From an uncultured Anaerocolumna sp. (GTDB lineage Bacteria > Bacillota > Clostridia > Lachnospirales > Lachnospiraceae): a DNA stretch of 8,284 nucleotides. Positions 1 to 5,461 of the stretch are shown one piece after another. Below the pieces are notes generated by a model, which saw only the letters and a program-made list of their open reading frames with translations, had not been told where the DNA came from and ran no database searches. The position numbers were made by a program, and so were the translations under genes. The stretch covers positions 1-8,284 of the forward strand of contig CALDJN010000016.1 of NCBI GenBank assembly GCA_937901695.1. Direction: 5' to 3'. How positions within the stretch are numbered: position 1 is the stretch's first letter; each line of letters opens with the position of its first letter.

Positions 1-29
1 CCTATCTTTTCTTTTGCTGATAAATTCAT
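1..29 (-). CDS. 5' end of a truncated gene, possibly a GH3 / NagZ-like glycosidase
   Basis: An ATG at 27-29 on the minus strand opens a reading frame that runs off the left edge. Its ten visible residues are MNLSAKEKIG. A GAGG ribosome binding site lies 5-6 bases upstream (35-38). The pattern 'LSxxEKIG' resembles the N-terminus of glycoside hydrolase family 3 beta-N-acetylglucosaminidases (NagZ), which often begin with a 'LSLEEKIGQL'-like stretch. The gene follows the NamZ gene on the same strand after an 85-bp gap. NamZ and NagZ are functional partners in Bacillus peptidoglycan recycling, so the context fits. The start is well supported. The family call rests on ten residues and is a guess from motif and neighbourhood. 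Confidence 0.5.
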
Positions 30-114
30 ATTAACCTCGATTCCGGCGCCTTATCGCCTTTTAATAATGATAGGGTTTTATGCTAACAAATAAATACAGA
101 ACCTGCACCACTTT

Positions 115-1260
115 TTATTCATATAGATGATATTCTTTCTTCTCTTTTTTAAATACTTCAAGCTCTGCTTCATTTGCTTCTAAGATGGCTTTGCTGGTCC
201 AATCCGATTGTTCAAAAGCATTATTTCCCGATAACAAACTAATAAATGGTCTGCCATTTGACTTAACAGGCGGTAAAAAGGAAAACTCCTTTGGATACAA
301 GTCCCGTATTGCTTCTAAGATTACTAATCCAGTCCTATAACTTTCATAAGTTTTATAATCGGTTATATGTATATGTACTCCCTGACAAAACTCATTTCTA
401 TGCTTGGAACTGGTTGGTGTAAAATATGCCGGTGTAAATGCAGCCCCAGGTAGCTTCTTCTCCTTTAAATAAGAAACCAAACGTGCTGATTCTATAAAAG
501 GAGCACCAATGATTTCAAATGGACATGAAGTTCCCCTGCCTTCCGAAAGATTCGTTCCCTCAATCAGGCAAGTTCCAGGATAAAGGAGTACCGTTTCAAA
601 ACGGGGTATGCCAAGACTTGGCATTATGAAAATCTGCCCCGTTTCAGGGAAAAGTTGATTTCGTTTCCAGCCATCGCAAGGTATAATGGTTAAATCACAT
701 GGAATATGTTCTTTGTCTTTTACCATAAGGGCTAACTCCCCTGGTGTCAATCCATAACGAGTAGCTACCTGATAAGCTCCTACAAAACTCTTGTATTCAC
801 TATTTAAAACATTACCTTCTACAACCATTCCCCCAAGTGGGTTTGGCCTGTCCAATAGGATAAATTCTTTTCCAAATGCAGCACAGTCCTCCATTGCATA
901 TATCATGGTAGAGATAAAGGTGTAATACCGTACCCCCAGGTCCTGTATATCATATACAACCGCATCTACCTTCTCAAGCATTTCTTTTGTAAAATGCTTG
1001 GAATCTTCTCGATATAAGCTATAAACTGTAATTCCGGTTGCCTCATCAATATAGGTATCCACTGTCTGCCCTGCATCTTTATCTCCCCGAACACCATGTT
1101 CCGGTGCAAATAATGCAGTCAAATGGTAATGCTCATGAAGCACTTCGATGGTAGAGTTCAGATTGTTGTCTACTCCGGAAATAGAAGTAATAAGGCCTAA
1201 TCGTTTGTTTTTTAAGCAACTATCAAATTGTTTTATATTATCGATTCCTTTTAAAAGCAT
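115..1260 (-). CDS. namZ: NamZ-type exo-beta-N-acetylmuramidase (DUF1343 / YbbC family)
   Basis: This 381-residue protein matches the DUF1343 family, whose founding characterised member is Bacillus subtilis NamZ (YbbC). That enzyme removes MurNAc from the non-reducing ends of peptidoglycan fragments. Family signatures seen here are APEHGVRGD (residues 52-60), YDIQDLGVRYYT (103-114), DRPNPLGG (137-144), YPGT...EGTNLSEGRGT (227-244) and PFEIIGAP (247-254). The length is normal for the family's catalytic core. The N-terminus (MLLKGIDNIKQ) has no hydrophobic segment or lipobox, so unlike secreted Bacillus NamZ the protein should stay in the cytoplasm and act on imported saccharides. The ATG at 1260 is preceded by a GAGGAG site at 1274-1279, 13 bases upstream. 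The gene is divergent from the RpiR regulator and carries a palindromic operator in its leader. Family membership is confident; cytoplasmic action is inferred. Confidence 0.9.
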   Translation of the reverse strand: MLLKGIDNIKQFDSCLKNKRLGLITSISGVDNNLNSTIEVLHEHYHLTALFAPEHGVRGDKDAGQTVDTYIDEATGITVYSLYREDSKHFTKEMLEKVDAVVYDIQDLGVRYYTFISTMIYAMEDCAAFGKEFILLDRPNPLGGMVVEGNVLNSEYKSFVGAYQVATRYGLTPGELALMVKDKEHIPCDLTIIPCDGWKRNQLFPETGQIFIMPSLGIPRFETVLLYPGTCLIEGTNLSEGRGTSCPFEIIGAPFIESARLVSYLKEKKLPGAAFTPAYFTPTSSKHRNEFCQGVHIHITDYKTYESYRTGLVILEAIRDLYPKEFSFLPPVKSNGRPFISLLSGNNAFEQSDWTSKAILEANEAELEVFKKEKKEYHLYE

Positions 1261-1297
1261 ATGTTATTGACAACTCCTCATTTTTATAGTTAAATAG

Positions 1298-1324
1298 TTA
1301 CATAATATTCATTATATTATGTAA
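1298..1324 (-). promoter_or_regulatory. Palindromic operator A in the namZ leader
   Basis: Perfect 11-bp arms TTACATAATAT (1298-1308) and ATATTATGTAA (1314-1324) flank a 5-base centre. The site ends 37 bases before the namZ ATG. A near-identical site of the same length lies upstream of the transporter operon at 7148-7174, and both are followed at the same distance by TTTCAT (1330-1335 here). Over the 38 aligned positions from 1298 to 1335, 29 are identical without gaps. Three minus-strand TATAAT hexamers (plus-strand ATTATA at 1311, 1324 and 1334) overlap or adjoin the site, so a bound protein would probably block a promoter. No convincing -35 was found. The likely binder is the neighbouring RpiR-family protein, by inference. 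Confidence 0.7.
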
Positions 1325-1349
1325 TTATATTTCATTATATATGTTGCTT

Positions 1350-1403
1350 TTGCAAAATGGTCGGATATCCACTGTGGATAGGATTTTTTAAGCTATTTTG
1401 CAA
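1350..1403. repeat. Inverted repeat in the namZ/rpiR divergent spacer
   Basis: TTGCAAAATGG (1350-1360) can pair with CTATTTTGCAA (1393-1403) through 11 pairs, one of them a G-T wobble. The enclosed sequence contains a second palindrome, TATCCACTGTGGATA (1366-1380). The right arm continues into CAGCCC, so 1393-1409 is an inverted copy of GGGCTGTTGCARAATA seen after rpiR at 2354-2370. The structure resembles a decayed MITE or stem-loop repeat more than a terminator, since no gene ends here. Confidence 0.55.
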
Positions 1404-1423
1404 CAGCCCAATATATTATCAGT

Positions 1424-1436
1424 ATGTTTCAAACAT
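1424..1436. promoter_or_regulatory. Palindrome upstream of rpiR, possible autoregulatory site
   Basis: ATGTTTCAAACAT is a perfect palindrome with 6-bp arms around one central base. It lies 47 bases before the chosen rpiR start, just upstream of a TATAGT hexamer at 1445-1450. It does not match the namZ/transporter operator, apart from a shared TTTCA core. A role in rpiR control is possible but unproven, and no matching -35 was found. Confidence 0.35.
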
Positions 1437-1483
1437 GGTGTTGCTATAGTAAATCTAACAATAGAAAGCAGGTATCATATCAA

Positions 1484-2341
1484 ATGACAAATATTGAAAT
1501 CAAAACACACAGTATTATGGATTCCCTTAATAATTCTGAGAAAAAAGTTGCAACTTATTTCTTAAATAATATTGAAAATATATTCTCAATACCCATCGCC
1601 CGTTTAGCTGAAGAATCGGGAGTCAGCCAAGTAACTTGGATTCGCTTTTGTAAAGCAATTGGATATGATGGGTTAAAAGACTTAAAGAAAAGTCTCTTTA
1701 TTGAATTAAACAACTCCACAACCGATACCCCAGATACACTAGATTTCTCCGATATCAGGAAAGATAGCACACTGGAAGAAATGTGTAATACAATTAAAAA
1801 TGCCGCAATACAAGCAGTTGATGATACCATTAAACTAATTGACCCTGAAACATTTACTAAGATTGTAGATATCATAGCGAAAGCAAACACCATACGTATA
1901 TTTGGCGTTGGTGCATCTGCTCAGGTTGCAGACGACCTTTTTAAAAAATTAATGCGTATTAACAAAAATACTACATTTAGCTACGATTTGCATACGCAAT
2001 TAGCCTATGGTGCCAATGCAGGTCCAAAAGATGTTGCAATCATTTTCTCATATTCCGGAGCCACAAAGGAGATGCTTGAAATACTATCCTTGACACAAAA
2101 AGCAAATTGTCCAACCATAGCAATTACAAAATATACAAAAAGTCCGTTAATGGCAAGTGCTGATTATGCTATCTACTTATCGGCACCAGAAATCAATCAT
2201 CGAAGCGGTGCTATGAGCAGCCGTATTGCCCAATTAACAATAGTAGATTTACTCTTTACAAGCTTAGCAAATAAAAATTATTCAAAAGTAGAAAAATATC
2301 TGGAGAAAAGTTCTGAAATTTGCCGCAGCCATAGAGTTTAA
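1484..2341 (+). CDS. MurR/RpiR-family transcriptional regulator (HTH plus SIS domain)
   Basis: This 285-residue protein has the two-domain layout of RpiR regulators. An N-terminal helix-turn-helix occupies about residues 1-78, with the recognition segment SGVSQVTWIRFCKAIGYDG at 45-63. A SIS sugar-phosphate-binding domain occupies about 125-262, with GVGASAQVA at 141-149, FSYSGATKE at 188-196 and RSGAMSSRIAQL at 240-251. In E. coli, MurR of this family represses murQ genes and responds to MurNAc-6P, so the setting beside murQ and namZ suggests the same effector. An in-frame ATG at 1424 would add 20 untypical residues (including WCCYS) and has no clear ribosome binding site. The ATG at 1484 has GCAGG at 1468-1472 and gives the family's usual N-terminus. 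The gene is divergent from namZ and convergent with murQ. Repeats bracket it on both sides. Confidence 0.9.
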   Translation: MTNIEIKTHSIMDSLNNSEKKVATYFLNNIENIFSIPIARLAEESGVSQVTWIRFCKAIGYDGLKDLKKSLFIELNNSTTDTPDTLDFSDIRKDSTLEEMCNTIKNAAIQAVDDTIKLIDPETFTKIVDIIAKANTIRIFGVGASAQVADDLFKKLMRINKNTTFSYDLHTQLAYGANAGPKDVAIIFSYSGATKEMLEILSLTQKANCPTIAITKYTKSPLMASADYAIYLSAPEINHRSGAMSSRIAQLTIVDLLFTSLANKNYSKVEKYLEKSSEICRSHRV

Positions 2342-2374
2342 ATATGAATAAAGGGGCTGTTGCAGAATAAAAAA

Positions 2375-2500
2375 TGTCATTCTGAAAATTTTAGTTCGAA
2401 AAGCCTCACATTAAACTGTCATTCTGAGAACTTTAGTTCGAAGAATCCCACATTGAACTGTCATTCTGAGAACTTTAGTTCGAAGAATCTCACATTAAAA
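2375..2500. repeat. Three tandem 42-bp repeats (GTCATTCTGAG type)
   Basis: Units at 2375-2416, 2417-2458 and 2459-2500 each begin TGTCATTCTGA, continue with a TTTTAGTTCGAA or CTTTAGTTCGAA segment and end in CACATTRAA. Units 2 and 3 differ at only a few positions; unit 1 is more diverged. The GTCATTCTGAG...GAAGAATC core recalls a dispersed intergenic repeat seen in many bacterial genomes, recalled from general knowledge rather than a search. Confidence 0.85.
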
Positions 2501-2533
2501 TGGGATTCTTCGCCCCTTGGGCTCAGAATGACA
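2459..2533. repeat. Long hairpin formed by the third 42-bp unit and an inverted copy
   Basis: The arms TGTCATTCTGAG (2459-2470) and CTCAGAATGACA (2522-2533) pair perfectly over 12 bases. CGAAGAATCTCA (2481-2492) pairs with TGGGATTCTTCG (2500-2511) with one wobble. The unpaired segments between the two stems differ (AACTTTAGTT against CCCCTTGGG), so the inverted copy is a different subtype of the repeat. The structure sits at the 3' end of the rpiR transcript and may protect it. Confidence 0.75.
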
Positions 2534-2562
2534 GTTTTGCAGCAACTTCAATAAAGCTATAT

Positions 2563-2599
2563 AAAAAAGCCTTTACAAAAAATAATCAAAGGCTTTTTT
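2563..2599. terminator. Bidirectional intrinsic terminator between rpiR and murQ
   Basis: AAAAAAGCCTTT (2563-2574) and AAAGGCTTTTTT (2588-2599) form a 12-bp stem with a 13-base loop. The T-run ends the plus-strand transcript of rpiR, and the A-run supplies a T-run for the minus-strand operon ending with murQ, whose stop is at 2622. It serves both convergent units. Confidence 0.9.
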
Positions 2600-2621
2600 A
2601 ATTGGAGCACTTAAAACACAT

Positions 2622-3533
2622 CTATTTTAATCCCTCTTTTTCACTAATAACTCTTGCTATATGCCCATTTGCATTGATGAGAGCTTTTTCAGCTTCTTCC
2701 GCATTTAAATTGCATTTTATCATAACAATTGCCGTTTTCGCAGAATATCCACATAATGCTAAAACTTCTCTTGCTTTGGCATCACTGACTCTAGTGGTGC
2801 TGCGAACAATGGAAACGGTTCTCTCTATAAGTTTCTCATTGGTTGCCTTTACATCAACCATTAAATTGCCATATACTTTACCAAGTTTTATCATAACGGA
2901 GGTACTTAACATATTGAGTACCATCTTCTGAGCCGTTCCACTCTTTAATCGTGTGGAGCCGGTAATTACCTCTGGTCCAGGTTGCGGGGTTATAGCCACA
3001 TCTACAATAGAATTCAATTCGGAATTTGGACTGCAGGATACACTAATTGTCTTTGCACCGATACTCTTAGCATAATTAACAGCTCCAATTACGTAAGGCG
3101 TTCTTCCGCTTGCTGCAATTCCAACTAGTACATCACGATTGGTAAAGCTGATATCTTGTAAATCCTTTGCCCCTAATTCTTGATTATCTTCTGCTCCTTC
3201 TACTGCCTTAACAAAAGCCGTCATCCCACCTGCTATCAGTGCCTTGACTAATTCAGGATCTGTTCCAAAGGTTGGTGGGCATTCTACAGCATCTAATATG
3301 CCTAATCGTCCAGAAGTTCCACAACCGGTGTAAATAAGGCGTCCCCCCTGAACCATCTTTTCATAGATGATTTCTACTGCTTCAGCAATATGTTCTAATT
3401 CCTTCTCTACTGCATAAGCAACTTTCTTATCCTCATCATTCATTAGCTGCAAGACTTCTAATGTGGAAAGAATATCAATATTTTTTGTCCTCTCATTCTT
3501 CTGCTCTGTTTCAATTGAATTTAATTCTACCAT
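2622..3533 (-). CDS. murQ: N-acetylmuramic acid 6-phosphate etherase
   Basis: MurQ cleaves the lactyl ether of MurNAc-6-phosphate to give GlcNAc-6-phosphate and D-lactate in the cytoplasm, the committing step of MurNAc use. The 303-residue length is typical. The SIS-type core shows YTGCGTSGRLGILDAVECPPTFG (68-90), AVEGAEDNQ (110-118), ASGRTPYVIGA (in the central part) and the STRLKSGTAQKMVLNM segment. Glu84 and Glu115 correspond to E. coli MurQ Glu83 and Glu114, both implicated in catalysis, so the enzyme looks active. The ATG at 3533 has a GAGAGG site at 3542-3547. The gene starts 21 bases after the second permease gene and is the last in the operon. Pairing murQ with an ABC importer rather than a MurP-type PTS means the sugar enters unphosphorylated, and no MurNAc kinase is visible in the window. 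Confidence 0.96.
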   Translation of the reverse strand: MVELNSIETEQKNERTKNIDILSTLEVLQLMNDEDKKVAYAVEKELEHIAEAVEIIYEKMVQGGRLIYTGCGTSGRLGILDAVECPPTFGTDPELVKALIAGGMTAFVKAVEGAEDNQELGAKDLQDISFTNRDVLVGIAASGRTPYVIGAVNYAKSIGAKTISVSCSPNSELNSIVDVAITPQPGPEVITGSTRLKSGTAQKMVLNMLSTSVMIKLGKVYGNLMVDVKATNEKLIERTVSIVRSTTRVSDAKAREVLALCGYSAKTAIVMIKCNLNAEEAEKALINANGHIARVISEKEGLK

Positions 3534-3554
3534 ATGTTTTACCTCTCTGTCTCA

Positions 3555-4424
3555 TCAGCCTTTTACGGAGCCTACCGTAAGTCCTTTTACAAAATATTTC
3601 TGTAAAAATGGATATAGAATAATAATTGGTAACGTTGATGTAATGATTACTGCAGATTTTATTGAAATTCCTATGGTTGCTTTATCTGCAGAACCAGCTG
3701 CGTCTCCAACCATGGTGGTTCCATTTACTATGTTTCTTAAGAATAACATTACTGGAAATTGACTTGTATCTAAGTAGATTAAACCATTAAACCAGTCATT
3801 CCAGAAAAATACAGCGGTATACAATCCAACCGTTGCAAGAGCCGCTTTTGATAATGGTACTACAATCTTAGTTAACACGCCAAAATAGCTTAAACCATCG
3901 ATAAATGCTGCTTCTTCAATCTCCACCGGAAGTGATTTAAAGAAATTTATTAATATAATCAAATTAAATTGATTGATTGCAAATGGAAGTAACATTGCCC
4001 ATCTTGTTCCTGTTAAGTGTAAATTCGATATCATTAAGTAATTTGGAATCAGACCACCTGAAAAGAACATGGAAAATACAACTAATTTCATTACAAATTT
4101 ATGACCTTTTAAAAACCCTTTGGAAAGGGGATAGGCAAATAATGTTGTCATGGCTAAGGAAATTATTGTACCAACTATTGTATAAAATATGGTATTTCCA
4201 TAAGCTTTAAAAAAGTTAGGGTATGTAAATATTTGCTTATATGCTTCGAAATTAAATCCTACCGGAAAAAGTGAAACTTGATTATTGACAATTGCTTTCG
4301 GATCGGAAAGAGATAATGCAAACATATAGATAAATGGAACTAAACACGTTAATAATACCAAAATCATTATAAGGTAAACTATGCCATCAAATATTAAGTT
4401 GCCCTTTGTACGATATCTTTTCAT
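3555..4424 (-). CDS. ABC sugar transporter permease, LplC type
   Basis: This is an inner-membrane permease of 289 residues, in the carbohydrate-uptake (CUT1) group and the LplC/YtcP branch. There are about six membrane segments, the first at about residues 13-38. The EAA loop that contacts the ATPase is EEAAFIDGLSYFGVLTKIVVP (170-190). The C-terminus YPFLQKYFVKGLTVGSVKG is characteristic of the LplC branch. An in-frame ATG at 4451 would add nine residues and overlap the upstream gene. The ATG at 4424 is preferred because AGGAGGTGG lies six to seven bases before it (4428-4436). The ribosome binding site overlaps the TAG stop of the first permease gene (4435-4437), which suggests translational coupling. 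No ATPase gene is present, so a shared MsmK-like ATPase elsewhere is likely. Confidence 0.92.
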   Translation of the reverse strand: MKRYRTKGNLIFDGIVYLIMILVLLTCLVPFIYMFALSLSDPKAIVNNQVSLFPVGFNFEAYKQIFTYPNFFKAYGNTIFYTIVGTIISLAMTTLFAYPLSKGFLKGHKFVMKLVVFSMFFSGGLIPNYLMISNLHLTGTRWAMLLPFAINQFNLIILINFFKSLPVEIEEAAFIDGLSYFGVLTKIVVPLSKAALATVGLYTAVFFWNDWFNGLIYLDTSQFPVMLFLRNIVNGTTMVGDAAGSADKATIGISIKSAVIITSTLPIIILYPFLQKYFVKGLTVGSVKG

Positions 4425-4434
4425 AGTCCACCTC

Positions 4435-5391
4435 CTAATAGATTCCATCACCGGTTAATTTTTTGCTGAGGGAATTGGATGAAGTTACAAGGATTACACC
4501 AATAATTCCGCTAAATAAACCGATTGCTGTTGCATAGGAATAGTTCTGATTTGCAAGTCCTGTTCGATAAACTAAGGTATCTATAATATCACTAACCTGT
4601 GAGTTGGATGGAGTATACATTAAGAGAACCTTTTCAAAACCAAGACTTAGCATATGTCCAACATTTAATATAAGCATAACCATAATGGTTGGTAAGATGG
4701 AAGGTATTGTTACATTAATGATTTGCTGAAAACGGTTGGCTCCATCAATCTGTGCAGCTTCAAATAAATCAGAGTTTATGCCAGTTATGGCAGCCAAATA
4801 AATAATAGCTGTCCAGCCAGTAAATTGCCACGTATCCGTAAGAACATACAGCCATCTGAAATACTCTGGTTCATTCATAAAATAAATTGGTTCCATACCA
4901 AATACATTCTGTAAAAATATGTTTAACAGTCCTGTACTTGGTGATAGTAATTCTCCTAATATTGCGATTACTACTACGGTTGATATGAATCTTGGCATAT
5001 AGGAAACGGTCTGCACCAATTTCTTGAAGCGTAATCTACGTACTTCGTTTAGCAATATAGCAAAAATGATTGGTATTGGAAAGTTAATAATTAAATTCAT
5101 AAGTGATATGGTAAGGGTATTTCTAAATGCTCTCCAGAATGCCGGGTCCTTTAGAAACATCTTAAAATATTTAAATCCAACCCATTCTGTCCCAAATGGT
5201 CCCATTCCAGGTCTATATCGACGGAATGCAAGGACATTACCAAACATAGGAAGATACTTAAATACAATAAAATATATAATTGGTAAAATCATCATTGCAT
5301 AGAGCTGCCAATAACGTCTTAAATGTTTTTGCAAAGGGCTTCTTCGCTTTATTACGTTTACGTCTTCATTCTGTTTTTTGCGTAAATCCAT
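4435..5391 (-). CDS. ABC sugar transporter permease, LplB type
   Basis: This inner-membrane permease of 318 residues belongs to the LplB/YteP branch of CUT1 importers. A basic cytoplasmic N-terminus (RRSPLQKHLRRYWQLY) precedes about six membrane segments, the first at about residues 31-50. The EAA loop reads EAAQIDGANRFQQIINVTIP (211-230). A TTG at 5397 is also in frame, but the ATG at 5391 has AGGAGG ending six bases upstream (5398-5403) and is the better start. It forms a heterodimer with the LplC-type permease encoded 10 bases downstream. The gap of 70 bases back to the solute-binding protein gene carries a strong hairpin, so the permeases are probably made in smaller amounts than the binding protein. 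Substrate cannot be read from the sequence; the neighbouring murQ and namZ point to MurNAc saccharides. Confidence 0.92.
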   Translation of the reverse strand: MDLRKKQNEDVNVIKRRSPLQKHLRRYWQLYAMMILPIIYFIVFKYLPMFGNVLAFRRYRPGMGPFGTEWVGFKYFKMFLKDPAFWRAFRNTLTISLMNLIINFPIPIIFAILLNEVRRLRFKKLVQTVSYMPRFISTVVVIAILGELLSPSTGLLNIFLQNVFGMEPIYFMNEPEYFRWLYVLTDTWQFTGWTAIIYLAAITGINSDLFEAAQIDGANRFQQIINVTIPSILPTIMVMLILNVGHMLSLGFEKVLLMYTPSNSQVSDIIDTLVYRTGLANQNYSYATAIGLFSGIIGVILVTSSNSLSKKLTGDGIY

Positions 5392-5413
5392 AGTCAACCT
5401 CCTATTTCTATAA

Positions 5414-5449
5414 GAGGCTACCCTTCATTTGTATTAAAAGGGCAGCCTC
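5414..5449 (-). promoter_or_regulatory. Intra-operon stem-loop after the solute-binding protein gene
   Basis: On the minus strand GAGGCTGCCCTT pairs with AAGGGTAGCCTC over 12 positions, one of them a G-U wobble, around a 12-base loop. It begins 13 bases after the stop of the binding-protein gene. It is followed by TTATAGAAATAGG rather than a long T-run, so it should be a leaky terminator or an mRNA-stabilising 3' structure. Such hairpins commonly make the binding protein more abundant than its permeases. Confidence 0.75.
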
Positions 5450-5461
5450 CATCATGAAAGA

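Larger units (their letters stand above)
2353..2549. repeat. Composite MITE-like repeat element between rpiR and murQ
   Basis: This block opens with GGGGCTGTTGCAGAAT (2353-2368) and closes with TTTTGCAGCAACTTC (2535-2549), which look like decayed inverted ends. Inside are three tandem 42-bp units and one inverted copy of the same core, listed separately. The left end matches, in inverted orientation, the sequence before rpiR at 1393-1409 (15 of 17 bases over 2354-2370). A 64-codon open frame that crosses the block is a by-product of the repeats, having no ribosome binding site and a repetitive product. Whether the block is mobile cannot be told from one copy. Confidence 0.6.

Noticed and set aside
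1350..1403. Intrinsic terminator
   Set aside because: The stem is weak with a 32-base gap, no gene ends nearby, and both flanking genes start from this spacer.
1555..1893. Open frame of 112 codons on the minus strand inside rpiR
   Set aside because: It lies opposite a clear RpiR gene, has no ribosome binding site, and shows no recognisable domain.
2360..2554. Open frame of 64 codons on the plus strand
   Set aside because: It is produced by the 42-bp repeats; the repetitive product CHSENFSSKN and the missing start signals argue against a gene.
2602..2931. Open frame of 109 codons on the plus strand
   Set aside because: It is the complementary shadow of the murQ C-terminal part.
3463..3762. 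Open frame of 99 codons on the plus strand
   Set aside because: It overlaps murQ and the LplC-type permease on the opposite strand, both of which have strong family matches.
3977..4210. Open frame of 77 codons on the plus strand
   Set aside because: It is a shadow of the LplC-type permease gene with no start signal.
5024..5302. Open frame of 92 codons on the plus strand
   Set aside because: It is a shadow of the LplB-type permease gene.
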